Assembly (NCBI RefSeq): GCF_050176255.1
Contig: NZ_JBFXIE010000034.1
Length of the DNA stretch: 36,252 nucleotides
Origin: JBFXIE01 sp050176255
GTDB taxonomy: Bacteria > Pseudomonadota > Gammaproteobacteria > Burkholderiales > Burkholderiaceae_C
Reading direction: 5' to 3' (one strand)
The notes beneath the pieces are model-generated. The model was given only the letters and a program-made list of their open reading frames with translations. It was not told the DNA's origin and did no database searches. Positions 16,928-24,249 of this stretch are shown in pieces. Every line of letters starts with the position of its first letter. Position 1 is the first letter of the stretch. The position numbers and the translations under genes are program-made.

Positions 16928-19900
16928 TTATGCGCGTTCCACGTTGCAGATCGTGGTCTTGGTTTCTTGCATCATGGTCACGCTGTCGTAACCGTAGGTG
17001 GTGGCGGTGTTGACCGCCTCGCCGCGCACGATGGGCGCGGCGCCCTTGGGGTAGTAGGCCAGCATGTCCTGACCCTGCCAGCGGCCCGAGAAGTGGAACG
17101 GCATCCAGCAGGTGTCGGGCGCCACGCGCTCGGTCACCAGGGCCTGCACATTCAGGCGCGCGCCGGTGGGGGTGCTGAGCCACACGCGCTCGCCGTTGCG
17201 GATGCCGCGGTCGGCCGCCGTCTTGGGATTGATCTCGACAAACGACTCCTGCTGCAGCTCGGCCAGCCAGGGGTTGGAGCGGGTTTCCTCGCCGCCGCCT
17301 TCGTACTCCACCAGGCGGCCCGAAGTCAGGATCAGCGGGTACGTCTCGTGCACCTTGTCGGCCAGGTTCTTCTGCTGCACGCTCTTGTACAGCGTGGGCA
17401 GACGCCAGAACGCATTCTTGTCGTCGTGCGTGGGGTACTTGGCCATGAGGTCCGGACGGGTGCCGTACAAGGGCTCGCGGTGCTGCGGAATGGGGTCGGG
17501 GAAGTTCCAGACCACGGCGCGCGCCTTGGCGTTGCCAAAAGGGTGACAGCCATGCACCTTCATTGTCACGCGGATGATGCCGCCCGACGGGTCGGTCTTC
17601 CAGTTCTTGCCCTCCGCAGCCTTCTTCTCGGCATCGGTGAGGTCGTCCCACCAGCCCAGTTTCTTGAGCAGCACGTGGTCGAACTCGGGGTAGCCGGTGG
17701 TGATGTCCGCGCCCAGCGAGTGCGATCCGTCTTCGGCCAGCAGGTTGACGCCGTCCTTTTCGACGCCGAAGTTGGCGCGGAAATTGCCGCCGCCATCCAT
17801 GACGTGCTTGCTGGTGTCGTACAGGTTGGGCGAGCCGGGGTGCTTCAACTCGGGCGTGCCAAAGCAAGGCCAGGGCAGGCCGAAGTAGTCGCCGGTGAAG
17901 TCGTAGCCGGTGTCCTTGTCCTTGCCGCCCTTGGCCTTGAGCGTCTTCACGTCGAACAAATGCATGTTCTTCATGTGGGCCTTCAGGCGCTCGGGGCTCT
18001 GGCCGGTGTAGCCAATGGTCCAGACGCAGCGGTTGATCTCGCGCAGGATGTCCTCGGGCACGGGCTCGTCCATGCCCTTCACCTTTTGCATCTGGTAGTT
18101 CTTGACCAGTTCCTTGTCGAAGCCGAGCTTCTGCGCGAACTGGTACATGATCATGTGATCACTGCGGCTTTCCCACAGCGGCTCGATGACCTTTTCGCGC
18201 CATTGCAGCGAGCGGTTGGACGCCGTGCACGAGCCGCTGGTCTCAAACTGCGTGGCAGCGGGCAACAAGTACACCGCGCGATTGGGGTTCAGGTCTTCGG
18301 GCTTACCAGGCATGGCGGCCATGGCGGCCGTGGCAGACGGGTAGGGATCGACCACGACCAGCAGATCCAGCTTGTCCATCGCGCGCTTCATCTCCAGGCC
18401 GCGCGTCTGCGAGTTGGGGGCATGCCCCCAGAAGAACACGCCGCGCAGGTTGGAGTCCTGGTCGATGAGCTCGTTTTTCTCGAGCACGCCATCGATCCAG
18501 CGCGACACCGTGATGCCGTTTTTGCTCATCATGGCCGGCGAGGCGTAGCGGCCCTTGATCCAGTCGAAGTCCACGCCCCAGGCGTTGGCAAAGTGCTTCC
18601 ACGAGCCCTCGGCCAGGCCGTAGTAGCCGGGCAGCGAATCAGGGTTGGGGCCCACGTCGGTTGCGCCCTGCACGTTGTCGTGGCCGCGAAAGATGTTGGT
18701 GCCGCCACCCGACTTGCCCACGTTGCCCAGCGCCAGCTGCAAGATGCACGAGGCGCGCACGATGGCGTTGCCGATGGTGTGCTGCGTCTGGCCCATGCAC
18801 CACACGATGGTGCCCGGGCTGTTCTCGTGCAGCATCTTGGCAACCTTGAACACCTGGTCTTCCTTGACGCCGCAGGCCTCTTCGACCTTGTCCGGGGTCC
18901 ACTTGGCCAGGACTTCGTCGCGCACCTTCTCCATGCCGTAGACACGGTCGTTGATGTACTTCTTGTCTTCCCAGCCGTTCTTGAAGATGTGATAGAGCAC
19001 GCCAAACAGGAACGGGATGTCGGAGCCCGAGCGGATGCGCACGTATTCATCGGCCTTGGCTGCGGTGCGGGTGAAGCGCGGGTCCACCACGATCATCTTG
19101 CAGCCGGTTTCCTTGGCGTGCAGCATGTGCAGCATCGACACCGGATGGGCCTCGGCGGCGTTGGAGCCGATGTACAGGGCGACCTTGCTGTTTTGCATGT
19201 CGTTGTACGAATTGGTCATGGCGCCGTAGCCCCACGTGTTGGCCACGCCCGCCACGGTGGTCGAGTGGCAGATGCGTGCCTGGTGGTCGCAATTGTTGGT
19301 GCCCCAGAAGCTCACGAACTTGCGCAGCAGGTACGCCTGCTCATTGCTGTGCTTGGACGAGCCCACAAAGTACACGCTGTCAGGGCCGCTGGCCTTGCGC
19401 AGCTCCTGCATCTTGGCGGTGATCTCATTGAGGGCTGTGTCCCAGCTGATGCGCTCGTACTTGCCGTTGACCAGCTTCATCGGGTAGCGCAGGCGGTACT
19501 CGCCGTGGCCGTGCTCGCGCACCGACGCACCCTTGGCGCAGTGCGCGCCCAGGTTGATGGGGGAGTCGAACACCGGCTCCTGGCGCACCCACACGCCGTT
19601 CTCGACCACGGCATCGACCGCGCAGCCCACCGAGCAGTGGGTGCACACGGTGCGGCGCACCTCGACCTTGGTGTCGCCAATGGCAACCTTGGCGCCTTCA
19701 GCCGCCTGGGACTTGCGCACCAGCGTGAGCTGCGAAGCCGCAAGGCCCACGCCGACGCCCAGACCCGAGCGGCGCAGGAATGCGCGGCGATCCATGGTGG
19801 GCAGGGCCTGGGCCAGACCGCGCCGCAGGCTGTGCACGAAGGGCGAAGAAGAGACTTGCGCAGCTTGAGGCGCATGGGAAGATTTTTTAGTCAGCAACAT
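16928..19900 (-). CDS. periplasmic respiratory formate dehydrogenase, catalytic alpha subunit (Tat-exported, Cys type)
   Basis: 990 aa. A twin-arginine signal, DRRAFLRRSGLGVGVGLAAS, lies at residues 37-56, so the folded enzyme is exported. A [4Fe-4S] site follows (C86-x2-C89-x3-C93, then C121), then the molybdopterin oxidoreductase core. The metal ligand is Cys211 with the adjacent His212 (DHQARICHSTTV), where E. coli FdnG has selenocysteine. The C-terminal molybdopterin dinucleotide-binding domain is seen around YPLILTSGRLVEYEGGGEE. It oxidises formate to CO2 with Mo- or W-bis-MGD; the metal cannot be told from sequence. The gene follows the small Tat protein by 21 bases and precedes fdh3B by 10, so they form one operon. 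Confidence 0.96.
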   Translation of the reverse strand: MLLTKKSSHAPQAAQVSSSPFVHSLRRGLAQALPTMDRRAFLRRSGLGVGVGLAASQLTLVRKSQAAEGAKVAIGDTKVEVRRTVCTHCSVGCAVDAVVENGVWVRQEPVFDSPINLGAHCAKGASVREHGHGEYRLRYPMKLVNGKYERISWDTALNEITAKMQELRKASGPDSVYFVGSSKHSNEQAYLLRKFVSFWGTNNCDHQARICHSTTVAGVANTWGYGAMTNSYNDMQNSKVALYIGSNAAEAHPVSMLHMLHAKETGCKMIVVDPRFTRTAAKADEYVRIRSGSDIPFLFGVLYHIFKNGWEDKKYINDRVYGMEKVRDEVLAKWTPDKVEEACGVKEDQVFKVAKMLHENSPGTIVWCMGQTQHTIGNAIVRASCILQLALGNVGKSGGGTNIFRGHDNVQGATDVGPNPDSLPGYYGLAEGSWKHFANAWGVDFDWIKGRYASPAMMSKNGITVSRWIDGVLEKNELIDQDSNLRGVFFWGHAPNSQTRGLEMKRAMDKLDLLVVVDPYPSATAAMAAMPGKPEDLNPNRAVYLLPAATQFETSGSCTASNRSLQWREKVIEPLWESRSDHMIMYQFAQKLGFDKELVKNYQMQKVKGMDEPVPEDILREINRCVWTIGYTGQSPERLKAHMKNMHLFDVKTLKAKGGKDKDTGYDFTGDYFGLPWPCFGTPELKHPGSPNLYDTSKHVMDGGGNFRANFGVEKDGVNLLAEDGSHSLGADITTGYPEFDHVLLKKLGWWDDLTDAEKKAAEGKNWKTDPSGGIIRVTMKVHGCHPFGNAKARAVVWNFPDPIPQHREPLYGTRPDLMAKYPTHDDKNAFWRLPTLYKSVQQKNLADKVHETYPLILTSGRLVEYEGGGEETRSNPWLAELQQESFVEINPKTAADRGIRNGERVWLSTPTGARLNVQALVTERVAPDTCWMPFHFSGRWQGQDMLAYYPKGAAPIVRGEAVNTATTYGYDSVTMMQETKTTICNVERA

Positions 19901-19921
19901 GGCGAACCCCGCTGTGCCGCA

Positions 19922-20134
19922 TCAGATGCGGGTGGTTTTGTAGTAGTGACGAACGTGTTCCGACTCGTGATAGCCGCCGCCTCGCTCAGGAACGGGGCGC
20001 GGAGTCTGCTCGGCCACAGGCAGCGGCGTGGCAGCCATGCGCGGCACAACGGCCACCGAGGCAGCTGCAGCACCGACGGCGGCAGCACCGGCAAAAAAAC
20101 GGCGGCGGGAAGAAGTGGGCTGGTGGTCCTGCAT
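19922..20134 (-). CDS. small twin-arginine-signal protein heading the respiratory formate dehydrogenase genes
   Basis: 70 aa. GGAG lies upstream of the ATG at a good distance. The N-terminus SSRRRFFAGAAAVGAAAASV is a clear Tat signal with an Ala-rich h-region. The mature part is only about 35 residues, Pro-rich and then RGGGYHESEHVRHYYKTTRI. Small Tat-signal proteins of this kind usually accompany FDH3-type enzymes in proteobacteria, with no known function. It may escort the catalytic subunit or fill a small structural place. A promoter and an operator-like palindrome lie directly upstream. Confidence 0.85.
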   Translation of the reverse strand: MQDHQPTSSRRRFFAGAAAVGAAAASVAVVPRMAATPLPVAEQTPRPVPERGGGYHESEHVRHYYKTTRI

Positions 20135-20178
20135 TTGCGTCTCCAGAAATGCTGGCAAGAAAATGAAAAAAGGGCAAC

Positions 20179-20198
20179 GTATGAAGCCGCGTTCATAC
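20179..20198. promoter_or_regulatory. operator-like inverted repeat upstream of the respiratory formate dehydrogenase genes
   Basis: GTATGAA-N6-TTCATAC is a perfect 7-bp inverted repeat. It directly abuts the downstream edge of the proposed -10 box, a usual place for repressor operators. The binding protein is unknown and no regulator gene is adjacent. Confidence 0.45.
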
Positions 20199-20227
20199 AG
20201 TCTATGACATTGATCAGCAGGGGGCAA
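20199..20227 (-). promoter_or_regulatory. possible sigma-70-type promoter of the respiratory formate dehydrogenase genes
   Basis: On the minus strand TTGCCC (-35, 4 of 6 matches), a 17-base spacer, and TAGACT (-10, 4 of 6). It lies in the 172-base gap after the TorD-like gene, about 65 bases before the small Tat gene. The gap and lower G+C of this stretch fit an internal promoter that would let the respiratory enzyme be expressed apart from the upstream NAD-linked one. Confidence 0.45.
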
Positions 20228-20306
20228 CGACACCGAGAGTTCGACTCGCCTTTGGCACCCACTGCCGTGCAATGTTTGCGATTTCGCGGTAAGCGCCGCG
20301 CAGAGC

Positions 20307-20957
20307 TCAATCCAGCATGTCGAAGCCCTGCGCCTCCACGGCCATGAAGGCCTGCGTGAACCGCGCCAGGGCCGCATAAAAACGCGCCTGCGGCTGCTGC
20401 AGCAGCGCGTCGCACAACTGCAGCACCCACGGCTGCAGATGCGCGGCGAAGAAGGTCTGCTGCGACTGCAGGTGGCACACGCCGCCGTCGTCGCCCGCGA
20501 TCAGGTAGCGCATCACCTCGCACAGATAGGCGATGTGATCCTCGGTGTCAGGCATGTCTTCACGCGCGGCCAGGCCCAGGCGATGCAGATCGGCGCGCAG
20601 GCGGGCCAGCGGTTTTTCGTTCAGGAAACCACTCAGGTAATGCGAGCCATACAGAAACACCGCGGGCTTGCCCACGCCTCCAAAGAGAGCGTCGTACTCT
20701 CCCGCCACCGCGCCGTCCGGCATTTCCCGCGCCACGGCGACCAGCTGCTGCCAGGGGTCTTGCAAAAAGGCGCCGCTGGCGGGCGCCTCGGTCACTGCCA
20801 CGCGCAGCGCATCCAGCAATGCCGGGTCGGGCGGCGCGTAGTACAGCTGCGCCAGCAGGCCGTAGAGCTCGGCGCGCGCGGTTTCCTCGTCCAGCGCCGA
20901 CGTGGTGGGCGGCGCGTTGAGATGGACAGCGAGATGGCTGGTGTCGGGGCTGCTCAC
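20307..20957 (-). CDS. TorD-like chaperone for molybdoenzyme maturation
   Basis: 216 aa, all-helical, of the TorD/DmsD/NarJ type. Landmarks are ETARAELYGLLAQLYYAPPD near the N-terminus, AGEYDALFGGVGKPAVFLYGSHYLSGF in the middle, and DTEDHIAYLCEVMRYL (E-D-H-I pattern). Such proteins hold the apo-catalytic subunit and guard its Tat signal until cofactor is inserted. The likely client is the Tat-exported formate dehydrogenase downstream. The start is GTG, overlapping the stop of the poly-ferredoxin gene (GTGA), so translation is probably coupled. Confidence 0.9.
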   Translation of the reverse strand: MSSPDTSHLAVHLNAPPTTSALDEETARAELYGLLAQLYYAPPDPALLDALRVAVTEAPASGAFLQDPWQQLVAVAREMPDGAVAGEYDALFGGVGKPAVFLYGSHYLSGFLNEKPLARLRADLHRLGLAAREDMPDTEDHIAYLCEVMRYLIAGDDGGVCHLQSQQTFFAAHLQPWVLQLCDALLQQPQARFYAALARFTQAFMAVEAQGFDMLD

Positions 20958-23053
20958 AGGTCAGTCACTTTCGATTCATTCTGGGCGGAATACAGGTCGA
21001 TCACGCGGCAGTCGCCGCACATCTTGAGGCGCTCCAGCGCCTCGCCCTGGAACATGGGGTGGCCCGCCAGGCGGCCCAGCATGGCTTCGATGGCCTGCAG
21101 CGTGCCGAAGGGTTTGCCGCAGCGGATGCAGCCGTAGGGCTGGGTCTCGTGCAGCACACGCGGCTGGCTGCGCTGCGGCGTGAGCAGCAGGCGCGGCTGC
21201 AGCGTGATGGCGTTTTCAGGGCAGGTGCGCTCGCACAGACCGCACTGCACGCAGTTGCGCTCGGTAAAGCGCAGCTGGGGCGCCTGCGGGTTGTCTTGCA
21301 GCGCACCCGCCGGGCAGGCGCTCACGCAGCTCAGGCACAGGGTGCAGCGATCTTTATCCACGGCCACCGTGCCCCACGGCGACGGCCCCTGGGGCAGCGC
21401 GATGGCCTCCGGCAGCGCGCGGGCGGGCGCCTGGGCCACGAGATGGTCCAGCGCCAGCTCCAGCGTGGCGCGCTTGTCGCTCGTCGGCGTGAAACGGGCC
21501 GCCTGCGCGGGCACGCTGCCGCGCGCGCCTTCGATCGCCCGCAGCCCCGCATCCAGATCCGCAGCAGACCGGGCATGCACGCAATGCAGGTGCGTGCCCG
21601 TGTAGCCCAGGCCGTGCAGCAGTGCTTGCGCCACGGCCATCTGGGCCTGCAGGGCTTCCACATACTGCGGCGCCTCGTCGCCCGTGAACAGCAGCACGAT
21701 CTGCGTCGCCCCCTGCGCGATGGCACTGAGCCACAGATCGATACCCACGCTGGCCGTGTGCCACAGCGCCACGGGGATCATGTGCGCGGGCACGCCCTGG
21801 GCCACGCCCAGCTGCGCCGCGCGCCCCAGCTCATGCACCAGCGGCTGCCCGCTTTCCTGGCTGTGCAGCAACAGGCTGGGCCGGCGGCCCCCGGCCTGCG
21901 CGTAGGTGGACAGCAGGGTGCGGATACGCGCCCCCAGGTCCTGCGCCGACGGGTAGGCATAGCCCATGGCGCCCGTGGGGCAGACCGTGGTGCAGGCACC
22001 GCAGCCCACGCACAGGTGCGGGTTGACGACCACCTGCTGGCGCGCCGGGTCGCTGCTGATGGCCTCTGCCGAGCAGATATCCACGCAGGCGCTGCAGCCC
22101 ACGGTGCGGCTGCGGCTGTGGGCGCAGAGCTTTTGGCGGTAGGTGAAGAACTTGGGCTTTTCAAACTCGCCCACCAGGTCGCGCAGGCGCAGCAGCGCCT
22201 GCAGGTCCTGCCCGTCCCAGCGCAAGTACCCCTGCGGCAGCGCGTGCTGCAGGAAGGTGGGCCCCGCCCCGGCCGGGCGCAGGTCCAGCACCAGGTCAAA
22301 GTCCTGCGACTGCACATCGGCCTCGCGATCGAAACGGATAGCGCCCGCTACCGAGCACGCCTTCACGCAGTCGCGGTGGCCGGTGCAGGCGGCCATGTCG
22401 ATCTGGTAGTCCAGCCCGATGGCGTTCTCGGGGCAGGCAGCCACGCAGGCATTGCAGCGCGTGCACAGATCCAGGTCGATGGGGTTGTCAGCCGCCCATT
22501 GCAGCGCAAAGTGCCCCAGCCAGCCCTTGAGCGACACGATGCGCCCGCCCAGCACGGGAAAGCGCCGCTCCTGCCGACCGCCAGCATCACCAGGGCCCTG
22601 CGCGAACAGCGTCACGTCCAGCACGTCGGCCAGCAGCGCGGCGGCGCGCTCGGCCGCATCCAGCGCGCCGATGATCAGCAGGCGGCCACCGCTGCGAAAG
22701 TTGACGGTGGGCACCGGCTCGGGCTCGGGCAGATGGGCCGCGGCCAGCAGCGCGGCGATCTTGGGGCCGGCCTGGCGCGCATCGCGGCTCCAGCCGCCGG
22801 TCTCGCGGATGTTGACGAAGCGCAGCGGCGACGTGGCGCCCTCGGTCTGCTCGGCCAGTTCGGCAAACAGGCGCTGCTCCTGCGTGCAGGCGACGAGCAC
22901 CGGCTCGCCGCTGCGCACGGCCTGCTGGAAGGCGCCGGCCTCGCGCCGGCACAGGGTGGAATGGAGCGTCAGCTCCTCATGCAGGGCCGTTCCCAGTGCC
23001 TTGGGGTCCAGAGGCATGGTCCGGTTGCAATCGCATATCAGCGTCTTGGGCAT
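20954..23053 (-). CDS. poly-ferredoxin (multi-[4Fe-4S]) accessory protein of the formate dehydrogenase cluster
   Basis: 699 aa from the ATG at 23053. The N-terminus MPKTLICDCNRTMPLDPKAL is characteristic of this family. Cysteine motifs, in order: CTRCNACVAACP (near 194), CTGHRDCVKAC (near 221), CSACVDIC with an upstream Cys (near 310), CVGCGACTTVCP (near 346), CTLCLSCVSACP (near 568), CVQCGLCERTCP (near 597), then CIRCGKPF and CGDC near the end. About six [4Fe-4S] clusters are possible. It has no signal peptide or membrane helix, so it is cytoplasmic. It may route electrons or help assembly; the family accompanies DUF3305, DUF3306 and TorD genes in formate dehydrogenase loci. Its start lies 77 bases inside the preceding gene. 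Confidence 0.88.
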   Translation of the reverse strand: MPKTLICDCNRTMPLDPKALGTALHEELTLHSTLCRREAGAFQQAVRSGEPVLVACTQEQRLFAELAEQTEGATSPLRFVNIRETGGWSRDARQAGPKIAALLAAAHLPEPEPVPTVNFRSGGRLLIIGALDAAERAAALLADVLDVTLFAQGPGDAGGRQERRFPVLGGRIVSLKGWLGHFALQWAADNPIDLDLCTRCNACVAACPENAIGLDYQIDMAACTGHRDCVKACSVAGAIRFDREADVQSQDFDLVLDLRPAGAGPTFLQHALPQGYLRWDGQDLQALLRLRDLVGEFEKPKFFTYRQKLCAHSRSRTVGCSACVDICSAEAISSDPARQQVVVNPHLCVGCGACTTVCPTGAMGYAYPSAQDLGARIRTLLSTYAQAGGRRPSLLLHSQESGQPLVHELGRAAQLGVAQGVPAHMIPVALWHTASVGIDLWLSAIAQGATQIVLLFTGDEAPQYVEALQAQMAVAQALLHGLGYTGTHLHCVHARSAADLDAGLRAIEGARGSVPAQAARFTPTSDKRATLELALDHLVAQAPARALPEAIALPQGPSPWGTVAVDKDRCTLCLSCVSACPAGALQDNPQAPQLRFTERNCVQCGLCERTCPENAITLQPRLLLTPQRSQPRVLHETQPYGCIRCGKPFGTLQAIEAMLGRLAGHPMFQGEALERLKMCGDCRVIDLYSAQNESKVTDL

Positions 23054-23657
23054 CGGGTGTAGGGCTGACGGGCGCGGCCTGTGGCGCGCCTTGCGGCGGC
23101 GCATCATGCGGCGCCTGCATGTCAGGAATGGCATTGCGGACATCGGACTGTGCCACATCAACACCCTGCGCGGCGGCAGGCAGCGGCGACACCCCAGCGC
23201 CCTGACCGGCCAATGCCGTGCCGGGGCGCTGCGCCACTCCCTCGTCCTGCACCAGGCCCATCGCCTGCGCGCTGGCCAGCTGGCGCAGCGTGCTCAGCGG
23301 CAGCGGCGTGGGCTGGGTGTAGTCGTCAATGTAGATGTCCAGCCCGTCCATCACGTTGAAGTGCGGGTCACTGAACAGCTTTTTCATGGCGGCGTTGCGC
23401 ACTTCGGGCGCCACGCCGCGCGCGACGAAGCTGGAGAAGTCGGATGCGGGCGTGAGCGCCTGCACATCCTGCAGCGTGGGCAGCGGCCGCGTGTCGTCAG
23501 CGTGCGCCGCTGGCTCCGCGCTCTGCGCAACGGCCTGCTGCACGGGAGCCTGTGGCTGCGGCTGCGAATCGAGAACGGCCTGCACGGGCGCTGCAGGCTC
23601 TGCGACCCGCGCCTCCTGCTTGCGCCGCGACCAGCGGCCCAGGAAGCCTTCAGCCAT
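22977..23657 (-). CDS. DUF3306 protein of the formate dehydrogenase cluster
   Basis: 226 aa. The start FLGRWSRRKQEARV is typical of DUF3306. The conserved middle is DFSSFVARGVAPEVRNAAMK followed by KLFSDPHFNVMDGLDIYIDDYTQP in spirit (positions about 98-140). The remaining C-terminus is Pro/Gln/Ala-rich and likely disordered. Function is unknown, although DUF3305-DUF3306 gene pairs are a recurring part of formate dehydrogenase loci in alpha- and beta-proteobacteria. It overlaps DUF3305 by 8 bases at its start and the poly-ferredoxin gene by 77 bases at its end. Confidence 0.85.
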   Translation of the reverse strand: MAEGFLGRWSRRKQEARVAEPAAPVQAVLDSQPQPQAPVQQAVAQSAEPAAHADDTRPLPTLQDVQALTPASDFSSFVARGVAPEVRNAAMKKLFSDPHFNVMDGLDIYIDDYTQPTPLPLSTLRQLASAQAMGLVQDEGVAQRPGTALAGQGAGVSPLPAAAQGVDVAQSDVRNAIPDMQAPHDAPPQGAPQAAPVSPTPDAQDADMRLQPDHASGPQGTGNGPA

Positions 23658-24228
23658 GGCCGCCCTCGCCTTCTGCCGACGCGCCACCGCCACCACCGCG
23701 CGACTTGCCCGTGGAGATGGAGGCGGGGTTGCCGAAACGGTCGGTCAGCGGACGGAAGCTCTCGGGCCTGCGGCGGCGCCTGGGCTCGGGCTGGTAGTGC
23801 GTATCGACAAAGACCTGCAGCCACTCGCGCACCGGTCCGGGCGCGGGCACCTGGTCCACGTTTTCCTGCGCGTCCAGCCAGCGGCCGGCGTCGTGGTAGC
23901 TCAGGCTCACATCCACGGGCCGCGCCAGCTGGTGGCCATCGGCGCCGGGCTCCTCGTCCATGCGCCAGTGCACAAACCAGCAGGGCTGGGGCGCGCTCAG
24001 GTTCAGGTGGTAGCCCTCGGCATCGTCGCGAAACAGCTCCACGGCGAAGCCAGGAAACAGCCATTGCTCGTCGGACTCGGTCTGGCGCAAAAGGCGCGGC
24101 GCGGTGCCAAACGCATCTTCATGCGGCACGACCTCGGCCAAGGACCAGCGCCAGGGCTGCCAGCGGTTATTCAGGTGCTCGCGGCGCATGACCACGGCAA
24201 CGGAGAGAGAGGGGCGAGGCGGTGACAT
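23650..24228 (-). CDS. DUF3305 protein of the formate dehydrogenase cluster
   Basis: 192 aa from the ATG at 24228; a GTG three codons earlier is also open. DUF3305 is seen in VAVVMRREHLNNRWQPWRWS, FGTAPRLLRQTESDEQWLFP, YHLNLSAPQPCWFVHWR and the end of that domain near residue 145. The C-terminal 45 residues are basic and then Gly-rich (SRGGGGGASAEGEGGHG). Function is unknown. It lies 21 bases after the catalytic subunit gene of the NAD-linked enzyme and overlaps DUF3306, so it is a middle gene of one transcript. Confidence 0.85.
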   Translation of the reverse strand: MSPPRPSLSVAVVMRREHLNNRWQPWRWSLAEVVPHEDAFGTAPRLLRQTESDEQWLFPGFAVELFRDDAEGYHLNLSAPQPCWFVHWRMDEEPGADGHQLARPVDVSLSYHDAGRWLDAQENVDQVPAPGPVREWLQVFVDTHYQPEPRRRRRPESFRPLTDRFGNPASISTGKSRGGGGGASAEGEGGHG

Positions 24229-24249
24229 GCGCGCCACTTTACGCCGTGG

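Noticed and set aside
20200..20290. FNR/ANR box or sigma-54 promoter before the respiratory formate dehydrogenase genes
   Set aside because: TTGATC here lacks the ATCAA partner half-site. TTGGCAC...GTGCA has the wrong spacing for a -24/-12 promoter and points along the plus strand.
16709..20347. A 1212-codon open frame on the plus strand
   Set aside because: It lies antisense to the formate dehydrogenase catalytic subunit and its neighbours, is rich in His/Gln/Arg/Val as expected for a reverse-complement shadow of G+C-rich codons, and matches no family. The same applies to plus-strand frames at 11159-13603, 21059-23062 and 24265-26511.
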